DNA of 7,271 nucleotides from a bacterium (GCA_030019105.1 JASEGY010000173.1:1-7271), one strand, 5' to 3'; positions 1 through 4,641 are shown, numbered from the stretch's first letter. Translations and numbers: made by a program. Notes: generated by a model from the letters alone, not told the origin.

Positions 1-50
1 TTGAACAACCTGTCTTGAGTTCGCTTACCCCAAAAACATTATCTTAAAAG
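1..50 (+). repeat. 50-bp inverted repeat, left arm
   Basis: The reverse complement of this stretch matches 2092-2141 at 45 of 50 positions by hand alignment, and all five differences are transitions. The two arms enclose the dehydrogenase gene and the toxin-antitoxin remnants. The window begins at this arm, so its true left edge is unknown. It may be a dispersed intergenic repeat that happens to occur twice in opposite orientation, or the end of a larger element. Confidence 0.85.
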
Positions 51-82
51 CTATATGTCCCATTTCTTATTTCCTATTTTAA

Positions 83-100
83 ATGGCCGAAACGATGAAC
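83..100 (+). repeat. R repeat copy 1 (forward)
   Basis: Reads ATGGCCGAAACGATGAAC. The same word occurs at 3776-3793 and 4625-4641 (forward) and at 3387-3404 and 6437-6454 (reverse). This copy ends 16 bases before the ATG of the precorrin-2 dehydrogenase gene, so it lies in the leader. The ATG triplets inside it (83, 94) are not in frame with that gene. Confidence 0.85.
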
Positions 101-116
101 ATCGCCAACAAATATA

Positions 117-773
117 ATGAGCGATTATTACCCGATTAGTTTAGACCTTAAAGGCAAGAGATGCGTGGTTGTCGGAGGAGGCACGATCGCCGAACGGAAA
201 ATAGACTCCTTGCTTATCTTCTCGGCTTCAAGTCCGATAGTAATAAGCCCCGGCTTGACAAGAATGCTTGAAGATTATGTTCTCAAAGAGCGCATTTCTC
301 ACATCAAGAGGGGATACAAAAAGGGTGATTTAGAAGGGGCCTTCCTCGTTATCGTAGCCACCGATGATTCTGAAGTAAACCAAGCGGTGGCTTCAGAAGC
401 CTTTGAGCGCGGGATATTAGTTAATGTAGTCGATTGTCCCCGGTTATGCAATTTTATCCTGCCGGCCTTTATCAAACGGGAACATCTGACTATCGCTGTC
501 TCTACCGGAGGTCAATCTCCGGCCCTGGCCAGGAGGATTAAAACACATCTTGCCAGGCTGTATAAAGAAGATTACGGCCTCTTGACCACTCTGCTGGGAG
601 AGCTCCGTCCTGAGGTTCAAAAAACAATATCCGATCCAGTTCATAGGAAACACATTTGGGAGAAGGCGATTGATATTTGGATGGAAACCAAAGATGAGAC
701 GGCGGTAAAGGATTTTATCAGGACGCAGATTGTGCCCGTGGACAGTATCTGTTCGGGTAGTAGAAGGAGGTAA
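117..773 (+). CDS. precorrin-2 dehydrogenase / sirohydrochlorin ferrochelatase-like
   Basis: This is a siroheme-branch enzyme of the Met8p / CysG N-terminal family. It oxidises precorrin-2 to sirohydrochlorin with NAD+, and some members also insert iron; it acts in the cytosol. The 218-residue protein opens with the family start YYPISLDL. It has a Rossmann loop VVVGGGTIAERK (residues 17-28), then VATDDSEVN (80-88), NVVDCPRLCNF (103-113) with the likely catalytic Asp106, and STGGQSPALARRI (129-141). The uroporphyrinogen methyltransferase half of CysG is absent, as in stand-alone forms. No clear Shine-Dalgarno site precedes ATG 117, but no better in-frame start exists. After about residue 205 the tail (VPVDSICSGSRRR) looks non-native. 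The DNA for residues 190-205 is repeated at 1750-1796, where it continues into a different C-terminus, so the end of this protein appears to have been replaced. It is followed after 3 bases by the antitoxin gene. Ferrochelatase activity is unproven. Confidence 0.93.
   Translation: MSDYYPISLDLKGKRCVVVGGGTIAERKIDSLLIFSASSPIVISPGLTRMLEDYVLKERISHIKRGYKKGDLEGAFLVIVATDDSEVNQAVASEAFERGILVNVVDCPRLCNFILPAFIKREHLTIAVSTGGQSPALARRIKTHLARLYKEDYGLLTTLLGELRPEVQKTISDPVHRKHIWEKAIDIWMETKDETAVKDFIRTQIVPVDSICSGSRRR
685..731 (+). repeat. 47-bp direct repeat, copy A (inside dehydrogenase gene)
   Basis: Matches 1750-1796 at 42 of 47 positions; the last 26 bases (706-731 and 1771-1796) are identical. This copy encodes residues 190-205 of the dehydrogenase. 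It lies 45 bases before the first antitoxin start, just as copy B lies 26 bases before the second, truncated antitoxin. Confidence 0.9.
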
Positions 774-776
774 GCC

Positions 777-1010
777 ATGATTTCAGTGGAACAGAGAGTA
801 TTTGATGAAGTGCTGTCTCTACCAGTAAATACCAGGGTGAACCTGGTTGAGAAGTTACTCAGGAGCCTGAACGTCCCCACTCAAGAGGAGATTGATGAAC
901 TGTGGGCAAGAGAAGCGGAATGCCGCATTTCACAGATTGACGAGGGAAAGGTAGAGCTTATCCCTGGGGAGCAAGTATTCTCAAGAATACGAGAGAAGTA
1001 TCAGAAATGA
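777..1010 (+). CDS. addiction-module antitoxin (PF09720/TIGR02574-like)
   Basis: A 77-residue acidic protein resembling the small putative addiction-module components of the Unstab_antitox family. These usually bind and neutralise a ParE/RelE-like toxin and repress their own operon. The N-terminal helical pattern FDEVLSLPVNTRVNLVEKLL is followed by RSLNVPTQEEIDELWAREAECRI and a short charged C-terminal segment, which is the usual layout and length. ATG 777 is supported by AGGAGG at 765-770, six bases upstream. The TGA stop overlaps the toxin ATG as ATGA (1007-1010), typical of translational coupling in such pairs. The partner toxin is interrupted by a stop codon, so this gene may now be an orphan antitoxin. 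Identification rests on pattern and context; the family is short and weakly conserved. Confidence 0.85.
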   Translation: MISVEQRVFDEVLSLPVNTRVNLVEKLLRSLNVPTQEEIDELWAREAECRISQIDEGKVELIPGEQVFSRIREKYQK

Positions 1011-1282
1011 AGTTCTACTTCCACCCGGATGCTGAAAAGGAATTTGATGAAGCTGTAGAGTAATACGAGGAATGCCAGCCGGGGCTTGGGCTTGAATTTG
1101 CAGAGGAAGTCTATGTTGCGATCTCTCGAATTATGAAGTATCCCAATGCTTGGACTCAACTGTCGGCCGGCACTCGGCGCTGCCTTACAAATCGCTTTCC
1201 TTACGGCATTATTTACCAACTCAAATTAAACAGGCTCCGCATCGTCGCAGCTGCGAACTTGAATCGCCGTCCCAACTACTAG
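1007..1282 (+). pseudogene. ParE/RelE-like toxin broken by in-frame stop
   Basis: Read from ATG 1007 the frame gives MKFYFHPDAEKEFDEAVE, then TAA at 1061-1063. It then continues in the same frame as YEECQPGLGLEFAEEVYVAI, RIMKYPNAW, TRRCLTNRFPYGIIYQL and RIVAAANLNRRPNY to TAG at 1280-1282. The 91-codon length, the (Y)YEE.QPGLG..F.EEV block, the RRC...FPYGIIY block and the final NRRPNY are all typical of plasmid-stabilisation ParE/RelE-family toxins. Family members usually have Tyr-Tyr where TAA-TAC stands here, so one base change (TAC or TAT to TAA) accounts for the break. There is no frameshift and the rest is well preserved, which points to a recent mutation or a sequencing error. An intact protein would be an mRNA- or gyrase-targeting toxin; which one cannot be told from the sequence. 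Confidence 0.87.
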
Positions 1283-1418
1283 CAGAGAAGGCTCAAATAA
1301 GTAGAGATAAAGACCGATAAAAGCCTGCCCTGGCGTTGGAGCGGATGAAAACTGCCGTCAAGTTTCGGGTAATACGAACATTCGAGGGAAAGGTTTTCAC
1401 CTCTCAACTTTACCCCTC

Positions 1419-1456
1419 GTTCCCACGCTCTGCGTGGGGATGCAGCCTGTGACGCT
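1419..1456 (+). repeat. palindromic repeat GTTCCCACGC...GCGTGGG, copy 1
   Basis: GTTCCCACGC (1419-1428), TCT and GCGTGGGGA (1432-1440) form a hairpin, followed by TGCAGCCTGTGACGCTC. The same module, with its parts in a different order, occurs at 1661-1742. This is the widespread REP-like intergenic palindrome type in which a 'cccacgctctgcgtggg' stem is joined to a 'gacgctctgcgtc' stem. The gene-free stretch 1283-1418 before it shows no coding or structural signal I can support. Confidence 0.75.
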
Positions 1457-1461
1457 CATAG

Positions 1462-1655
1462 GCATCAACTTAAGCTGAAACTTCTACTACACAACAAGTT
1501 GTGGAAACAGGAGTTTAGGCTTTAGCCTTTCATCCTGCTGGTATTGGCCATAAATGAAACCCTAAAGGGTAAATTCCCTTCCCAGGTGACTGTCGGGTAA
1601 ATTTTGTACTTTGCGCATCTACTTGGCCGATAAAGAGTTATGCTTAAGTTGATGC
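1462..1655. repeat. 14-bp inverted repeat bounding a 166-bp segment
   Basis: GCATCAACTTAAGC at 1462-1475 is the exact reverse complement of 1642-1655. The segment between them holds a short palindrome CACAAC-AA-GTTGTG (1490-1503) and the composite repeat at 1510-1577. Each arm adjoins one of the GTGACGCTC palindromic repeats, so the whole may be a small non-coding palindromic element. It contains no open frame of note. Confidence 0.6.
1510..1577 (+). repeat. composite AGGCTTTAGCCT / CCTAAAGG repeat, copy 1
   Basis: Two sub-blocks, 1510-1533 (with quasi-palindrome AGGCTTTAGCCT) and 1553-1577 (with ACCCTAAAGGGT), recur in inverted orientation and the same relative order at 2176-2199 (24 of 24 bases) and 2147-2171 (21 of 25). 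The spacer between blocks is 19 bases here and 4 bases in the other copy. This is a non-coding repeat, probably REP- or MITE-like. Confidence 0.75.
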
Positions 1656-1660
1656 GCATG

Positions 1661-1742
1661 GGATGCAGTCTGTGACGCTCTGCGTCACATATTTATGACG
1701 CAGAGCGTCCTTGATGGAGGTTCCCACGCAGAGCGTGGGAAC
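1661..1742 (+). repeat. double hairpin repeat (GACGCTCTGCGTC and GTTCCCACGC stems)
   Basis: GACGCTCTGCGTCA (1674-1687) pairs perfectly with 1696-1709 around an 8-base loop. GTTCCCACGC (1720-1729) pairs with GCGTGGGAAC (1733-1742) around AGA. It belongs to the same family as 1419-1456. The strong stems lie just before the second copy of the dehydrogenase 3' end and could act structurally on RNA or DNA, but there is no T-tract that would mark a terminator. Confidence 0.8.
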
Positions 1743-1749
1743 CAGAGCT

Positions 1750-1820
1750 AAACCAGGTATGAGGCAGCGGTAAAGGATTTTATCAGGACGCAGATTAATG
1801 CTGATTTACAGGAGGTGTGA
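1750..1820 (+). pseudogene. duplicated 3' end of the precorrin-2 dehydrogenase gene (copy B)
   Basis: Bases 1750-1796 repeat 685-731. In the equivalent frame this copy reads YEAAVKDFIRTQINADLQEV and ends at TGA 1818-1820, whereas the intact gene reads ETAVKDFIRTQI then VPVDSICSGSRRR. The copy-B tail is a plausible amphipathic helix and fits the usual family end better, so I infer that it preserves the ancestral C-terminus. A segment of about 1 kb carrying the toxin-antitoxin pair now separates it from the gene. The last codons overlap the AGGAGGTG that serves the downstream antitoxin remnant. It cannot be expressed as part of the enzyme: the frame is closed by TAA at 1749-1751. Confidence 0.75.
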
Positions 1821-1822
1821 TA

Positions 1823-2077
1823 ATGGAATCCAGTAAGGCATTGTTGGGAGAGGCATTGAAATTAAAACCCCAGGAAAGGTTTTTTATCATTGAGGGGCTC
1901 TTATTAAGTCTCGATGAACCAAATATAGCTTTTAAGGGACGGTTCATTTTCATCGTTTTTCCTGTGATTTCTTCCGAGCAACTTGTAGTCGCAGAGCTTG
2001 CTCTGCTAATCCTACTCAAGCAAAGCAAGCTTTGCTACTACAAACAGTTATCTACATACCCGCAAGCTTCACACTAA
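1823..2077 (+). pseudogene. truncated second addiction-module antitoxin
   Basis: ATG 1823 follows AGGAGGTG (1810-1817) with 5-base spacing, so translation signals are intact. The first 31 or so residues, MESSKALLGEALKLKPQERF, FIIEGLL and LSLDEPN, match the N-terminal pattern of PF09720-type antitoxins, the same family as the gene at 777. After about base 1918 the similarity ends. The frame runs on through repeat DNA (the hairpins at 1984-2042) to 2077, giving a hydrophobic tail that is not antitoxin-like. No toxin gene follows. It was probably cut by repeat insertion or deletion and left as a remnant of a second or ancestral module. A GTG at 1817 in frame is a worse start because it lies inside the ribosome-binding site. 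Confidence 0.78.
1984..2042. repeat. paired GCAGAG/CTCTGC and GCAAAG/CTTTGC hairpin repeat
   Basis: GCAGAG-CTTG-CTCTGC (1991-2006) and GCAAAG-CAAG-CTTTGC (2020-2035) are perfect 6-bp-stem hairpins. The outer flanks 1984-1998 and 2028-2042 form an imperfect inverted repeat with 13 of 15 matches. It is a REP-like intergenic palindrome that lies inside the open frame of the truncated antitoxin, consistent with having disrupted it. Confidence 0.7.
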
Positions 2078-2091
2078 AGTGAACCATCCCG

Positions 2092-2141
2092 CTTTTAAGA
2101 TAATGTTTTTGGGGTAAGCGAATTTAAGACAGGCTATTTAA
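2092..2141 (-). repeat. 50-bp inverted repeat, right arm
   Basis: The reverse complement matches 1-50 at 45 of 50 positions. It includes CTTTTAAGATAATG and the GGGGTAAGCGAA block. It sits 168 bases before moaA and 14 bases after the stop of the truncated antitoxin frame. Confidence 0.85.
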
Positions 2142-2146
2142 CTTTT

Positions 2147-2199
2147 GGAGTTAATCCTTTAGGATTTCATTAGTTATGAAAGGCTAAAGCCTAAACTCC
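2147..2199 (-). repeat. composite AGGCTTTAGCCT / CCTAAAGG repeat, copy 2 (inverted)
   Basis: Inverted copy of 1510-1577. Bases 2176-2199 are an exact reverse complement of 1510-1533, and 2147-2171 match 1553-1577 at 21 of 25. It lies directly beside the right arm of the 50-bp inverted repeat. Confidence 0.75.
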
Positions 2200-2309
2200 A
2201 ATTGATATCCAACCCCAAAATCTTTTTCTTAAATACTATATCATCTCAGTGATCATTATCCTTATCGACGCTATTCTGGAAGATATAAAACCGACCGGAA
2301 GGAAGACAG

Positions 2310-3281
2310 GTGGTTATCGATAATTACGGACGACTGATTAACTATCTACGTTTATCCATAACTGACCATTGTAATCTATCCTGTCTCTATTGCCGGCCTA
2401 AAATAAACAAAAAGGCCCGCTGTCAAATCCTTCGGTTAGAAGAGATAATCAGGCTCGTTCGCCTGACAGCCGGGATGGGCATAAAACATTATCGAATTAC
2501 TGGAGGGGAACCCTTATTTCGAAGGGAAGTAGTTTATCTTGTCCGGGAACTTAATCAAATCAAGGGTGTTGAGGAAATATCAATGACCACTAATGGCGTC
2601 AGGCTGGCCCAATTTGGCCGAGAGCTAAAAGAGGCCGGCCTTCGCCGGATAAATATCAGCCTTGACTCCCTCAGGCCTGATCGATATCGTCAGATCACCG
2701 GCGGAGACTTCAGCCGGGTTTGGGAAGGAATAGATGAAGCCATAAACCTGGGCTTTAGTCCGATCAAGATAAATATGGTCCCGATGAAGGGGATCAATGA
2801 GGATGAAGTGGAGGCATTTGTTCGCCTGGCGATAGAAAAAGGGCTGGGGGTCAGGTTTATCGAGTTTATGCCCTTCAATCAGGATAGAGCAGCCTGGAAT
2901 AAATTGCATCTGCCCATTGGGGTAGTCCAAGACCGCCTTTCCCGTCTCTTTAATCTGAAACCGTTGAATGGTTCAATCACAGGCAATGGTCCGGCCGAAT
3001 ACTATCAAATCGAAGGAACGGCAGGGTTCATTGGCTTTATTGCCCCCTTGAGCAGAGGGTTCTGCCACCGCTGTAATCGCCTTCGCCTTACCCCTGACGG
3101 GAAACTGCGTCCTTGCCTGGAGAGAGATATAGAAATTGATCTCAAGTCCCCCTTGCGGAACGGCTATTCGGATGAAGAGATAAAAGAGCTTATCCGCAAG
3201 ACAATCAGAGAGAAACCCCATGACCACCATTTTCATGAGGAGAGAACTTATCAGCGGGCGATGTCAGCCATAGGAGGATGA
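2310..3281 (+). CDS. moaA: GTP 3',8-cyclase MoaA (molybdenum cofactor step 1)
   Basis: Radical-SAM enzyme that converts GTP to 3',8-cyclo-7,8-dihydro-GTP, the first step of molybdopterin synthesis, acting with MoaC. The 323-residue protein has the usual family length. It starts VIDNYGRLINYLRLSITDHC and carries the radical-SAM cluster motif CNLSCLYC (Cys21, Cys25, Cys28), the SAM-binding TGGEP (64-68), TTNG and NISLDSL. The second, GTP-binding 4Fe-4S site is given by Cys252, Cys255 and Cys269 in FCHRCNRLRLTPDGKLRPC. The C-terminal Gly-Gly (SAIGG) needed in characterised MoaA enzymes is present, so it looks fully functional. The start is GTG 2310, supported by GGAAGGAAG at 2297-2305 and by alignment to the family N-terminus. 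No moaC or other mo gene is adjacent; the gene stands alone between two repeat blocks. A short His-rich stretch (HDHHFHEE) precedes the C-terminus. Confidence 0.97.
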   Translation: MVIDNYGRLINYLRLSITDHCNLSCLYCRPKINKKARCQILRLEEIIRLVRLTAGMGIKHYRITGGEPLFRREVVYLVRELNQIKGVEEISMTTNGVRLAQFGRELKEAGLRRINISLDSLRPDRYRQITGGDFSRVWEGIDEAINLGFSPIKINMVPMKGINEDEVEAFVRLAIEKGLGVRFIEFMPFNQDRAAWNKLHLPIGVVQDRLSRLFNLKPLNGSITGNGPAEYYQIEGTAGFIGFIAPLSRGFCHRCNRLRLTPDGKLRPCLERDIEIDLKSPLRNGYSDEEIKELIRKTIREKPHDHHFHEERTYQRAMSAIGG

Positions 3282-3284
3282 TTC

Positions 3285-3347
3285 GATTGCGGATTTTGGA
3301 TTGCGGATTGCGGATTGCGGATTGCAAATTGGGGATTAAGGATTAAA
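3285..3347 (+). repeat. tandem 7-mer array (GATTGCG), 9 units
   Basis: Nine consecutive 7-base units start 3 bases after the moaA stop: GATTGCG, GATTTTG, three GATTGCG, GATTGCA, AATTGGG, GATTAAG and GATTAAA. Units degenerate toward the 3' end. The same unit occurs at 6397-6424 (forward), 3800-3827 (inverted) and, as ATTTCGG, at 7253-7271. Confidence 0.9.
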
Positions 3348-3386
3348 GGAGCGTAGGCAATATGGCAACTAAGACAAATTGGTCTT

Positions 3387-3404
3387 GTTCATCGTTTCGG
3401 CCAT
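3387..3404 (-). repeat. R repeat copy 2 (reverse)
   Basis: GTTCATCGTTTCGGCCAT is the exact reverse complement of the 18-mer at 83-100. It lies 105 bases after moaA, beyond the 7-mer array. Confidence 0.85.
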
Positions 3405-3415
3405 TGGATTAAGCC

Positions 3416-3457
3416 CCGTAGGGACGCCCGATAATAGCCCAGCGATTTACCGCTGGG
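3416..3457 (+). repeat. CGTAGGGACG repeat with CCCAGCG hairpin
   Basis: CGTAGGGACG at 3417-3426 is followed by ATAATAGCCCAGCG, where CCCAGCG (3438-3444) pairs with CGCTGGG (3451-3457) around a 6-base loop. The related hairpin CCCAGCAAT at 3562-3581 and the related word TGTAGGGACG at 3490-3499 show that this spacer is built from copies of one or two repeat families. Confidence 0.7.
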
Positions 3458-3484
3458 ATCAGGGGCAACCAACAACCAAGACCA

Positions 3485-3538
3485 AGTCCTGTAGGGACGA
3501 CTGAAAGAAGCTTAGCTTCAGCCGTCCCTTACGGGACT
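3485..3538. repeat. long imperfect inverted repeat (AGTCC..GGGACG..CTGAA)
   Basis: The left half AGTCCTGTAGGGACGACTGAA pairs with the right half ending CCGTCCCTTACGGGACT, with two mismatches and one bulged base, around AGCTT-type loop sequence. It could fold as a long stem in RNA or single-stranded DNA. There is no T-tract after it. Confidence 0.75.
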
Positions 3539-3561
3539 ATAACACTGTTTCGGCATCAATT

Positions 3562-3581
3562 CCCAGCAATAAATTGCTGGG
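3562..3581. repeat. CCCAGCAAT / ATTGCTGGG hairpin
   Basis: CCCAGCAAT (3562-3570) and ATTGCTGGG (3573-3581) are perfect complements. It is the same repeat type as 3438-3457, with the loop-side bases changed in a compensatory way. Confidence 0.75.
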
Positions 3582-3588
3582 CTATTCT

Positions 3589-3617
3589 CTTAGCGCGGCC
3601 TCCTGCCGCAACCAAAC
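3589..3617 (+). repeat. TTAGCGCGGC..GCCGCAACCAAAC repeat, copy 1
   Basis: CTTAGCGCGGC and GCCGCAACCAAAC flank a short loop. The same sequence with the loop GAA occurs at 7217-7243. In this copy the loop is CTCCT, so the two copies share the stems but not the loop. Confidence 0.75.
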
Positions 3618-3618
3618 T

Positions 3619-3654
3619 AAGGACACAAATGACCAAAAGGACCAAAAGCCACCC
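3619..3654 (-). repeat. tandem 9-mer array (AAGGACNNA), 4 units
   Basis: AAGGACACA, AATGACCAA, AAGGACCAA and AAGCCACCC follow one another with a 9-base period. The reverse complement of the array at 4654-4689 has the same consensus, so the two arrays are one family in opposite orientation. In one frame this gives a short open frame that I regard as non-coding. The remaining spacer 3655-3775 shows nothing I recognise. Confidence 0.65.
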
Positions 3655-3775
3655 CAAATTACCGGCCTTTATGTTCATAATTCTCGCGGACAACGCAAAT
3701 GTTGCGGGGTAATATTATATGTCTCTACGGGACAGAATTCAAAGCGGGGCCGTATTACTCGCCGGTTGATTATTA

Positions 3776-3793
3776 GTGGCCGAAACGATGAAC
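3776..3793 (+). repeat. R repeat copy 3 (forward)
   Basis: GTGGCCGAAACGATGAAC matches the copy at 83-100 at 17 of 18 positions. It is placed 39 bases before the ATG of ubiE and is followed directly by an inverted 7-mer array. Confidence 0.85.
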
Positions 3794-3799
3794 AAGGCC

Positions 3800-3827
3800 C
3801 GCAATCCGAAATCCGCAATTCGAGATT
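3800..3827 (-). repeat. tandem 7-mer array, inverted, 4 units
   Basis: CGCAATC, CGAAATC, CGCAATT and CGAGATT are reverse-complement versions of the GATTGCG unit at 3285-3347. The array ends 5 bases before the ubiE start and so occupies its ribosome-binding region. Confidence 0.85.
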
Positions 3828-3832
3828 GATTT

Positions 3833-4528
3833 ATGAAAAGGCAGGATTACGTTCAAAAACTCTTTTCCAATCTGGCCCCTGATTATGACCGGCTAAACTC
3901 TATTATCAGCCTTAACCAACACCACCGCTGGAGGAATTTTGCCGTTCGAAAAGCAAAACTGCCGGATGAAGCCCTGATGCTGGACATTTGCACTGGAACC
4001 GCTGATCTGGCCATTGAAGCCGCTAAACAGTCAGCAAAGATAAATGTTGTCGGACTCGATTTCTGTCAAGAGATGCTTGATCTGGGGAGAAAGAAGGTGG
4101 TTGAACTTGGTTGCCAGTCACAGGTTGAACTAAGGGAAGCTGAAGTCTCGGATCTGCCTTTTTCTGACAACACCTTTGACGCGGTTACGATGGGCTTTGG
4201 CTTAAGACATGTCAGGATACCGGATATCTTTCTTGAAGTCCGAAGGGTATTAAAGCCCGGAGGCAGGTTTGTCACCTTAGATACCGGCCGTCCTGAGAGG
4301 CTTATTCCCCGGCTGCTCCACCGTCTTTACTTTTATCACCTCATGCCCTTCTTGGGCCGTATCTTTCATGGTGATAAAAAGCCTTTCTGCTACCTTCCTG
4401 CCTCCCTGGACATTTATCTTCCTTCCCAGGCTGTTCTGGCTGAAATGATGCGCCAGGCAGGATTCAGGCAAGTCGAATATTTCAACCTCCTTTTGGGGGC
4501 CGCCGCGGTACACGTGGCAGTTAAATAA
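3833..4528 (+). CDS. menG: UbiE/MenG-type demethylmenaquinone C-methyltransferase
   Basis: A class I SAM-dependent methyltransferase of the UbiE/MenG family, which methylates the quinone ring at the last or a late step of menaquinone (or ubiquinone) synthesis near the membrane. The 231 residues match family length. The N-terminal FSNLAPDYDRLNSIISLNQHHRWR (11-34) is the family signature. SAM binding is shown by MLDICTGTADLA (49-60) and acidic Asp76 in VVGLDFC; GFGLRHV (121-127) and LKPGGRF (140-146) follow, and CYLPASLDIYLPS corresponds to the family YLP.S...FP block. Deviations are TG-A in motif I where TG-D is usual, and LDTGRPE where most members have LEFS.P. Menaquinone is more likely than ubiquinone for an anaerobic-type organism, but this is inference. 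ATG 3833 fits the family start, yet only a weak GAG lies upstream because the repeat array at 3800-3827 fills that region. No men or ubi gene is adjacent. Confidence 0.92.
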   Translation: MKRQDYVQKLFSNLAPDYDRLNSIISLNQHHRWRNFAVRKAKLPDEALMLDICTGTADLAIEAAKQSAKINVVGLDFCQEMLDLGRKKVVELGCQSQVELREAEVSDLPFSDNTFDAVTMGFGLRHVRIPDIFLEVRRVLKPGGRFVTLDTGRPERLIPRLLHRLYFYHLMPFLGRIFHGDKKPFCYLPASLDIYLPSQAVLAEMMRQAGFRQVEYFNLLLGAAAVHVAVK

Positions 4529-4529
4529 C

Positions 4530-4558
4530 TGGACGATGATCATGGACGATGATCATCG
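4530..4558 (+). repeat. tandem 13-mer (2 units) with palindrome
   Basis: TGGACGATGATCA occurs at 4530-4542 and again at 4543-4555, directly after the ubiE stop. CGATGATCATCG (4547-4558) is a perfect palindrome. A slipped or folded structure is possible; no function can be assigned. Confidence 0.8.
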
Positions 4559-4574
4559 TTTGGGCCAAGAGCGC

Positions 4575-4607
4575 ACCTTCCCGAAAGCTTGAAGCTTCCG
4601 GGAAGGT
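4575..4607. other. strong hairpin after ubiE, possible terminator without T-tract
   Basis: ACCTTCCCG (4575-4583) pairs with CGGGAAGGT (4599-4607), and the stem extends inward through AAGCTT repeats (4585-4590 and 4592-4597) with one mismatch, leaving a very tight loop. Placed 47 bases after ubiE, it could stop transcription, but neither strand has the T-run of an intrinsic terminator. A repeat of REP type is an equal possibility. Confidence 0.55.
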
Positions 4608-4624
4608 AAGGTTGCAAGTCTAAC

Positions 4625-4641
4625 TGGCCGAAACGATGAAC
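4625..4641 (+). repeat. R repeat copy 4 (forward)
   Basis: TGGCCGAAACGATGAAC is identical to bases 84-100. It lies 73 bases before the polX start and is followed by a 9-mer array. Confidence 0.85.

Larger units (their letters stand above)
2043..2309. other. gene-free spacer before moaA
   Basis: It holds the right arm of the 50-bp inverted repeat (2092-2141) and the composite repeat (2147-2199). From 2200 to 2295 it is AT-rich with no recognisable repeat. I looked for a molybdenum-cofactor riboswitch in front of moaA and could not support one. No promoter is convincing, although one for moaA should lie here because no gene precedes it closely. Confidence 0.5.

Noticed and set aside
1061..1063. 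TAA as a recoded or read-through codon in the toxin
   Set aside because: Other genes here end normally at TAA and no recoding signal is visible; a nonsense mutation or base-call error is simpler.
2200..2309. Possible molybdenum-cofactor riboswitch before moaA
   Set aside because: I could not build the expected conserved stems. A covariance-model search would settle it; a significant hit would support it.
2625..3236. Open frames on the - strand within moaA
   Set aside because: They are shadows of a clear MoaA coding sequence with all cluster cysteines in place.
3285..3347. Possible CRISPR array because of regular repeats
   Set aside because: Units are 7 bp with no spacers. The 9-mer arrays likewise have no spacers and no cas genes are present.
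3362..3412. Short frame MATKTNWSCSSFRPLD with AAAGGAG upstream
   Set aside because: Only 16 codons, and it reads through the R repeat. The ribosome-binding match is about 12 bases away and probably fortuitous.
3574..3882. Open frame of 102 codons overlapping the ubiE start
   Set aside because: It is composed of hairpin repeat, 9-mer array and R sequence read in frame and runs into ubiE in another frame. It has no family resemblance.
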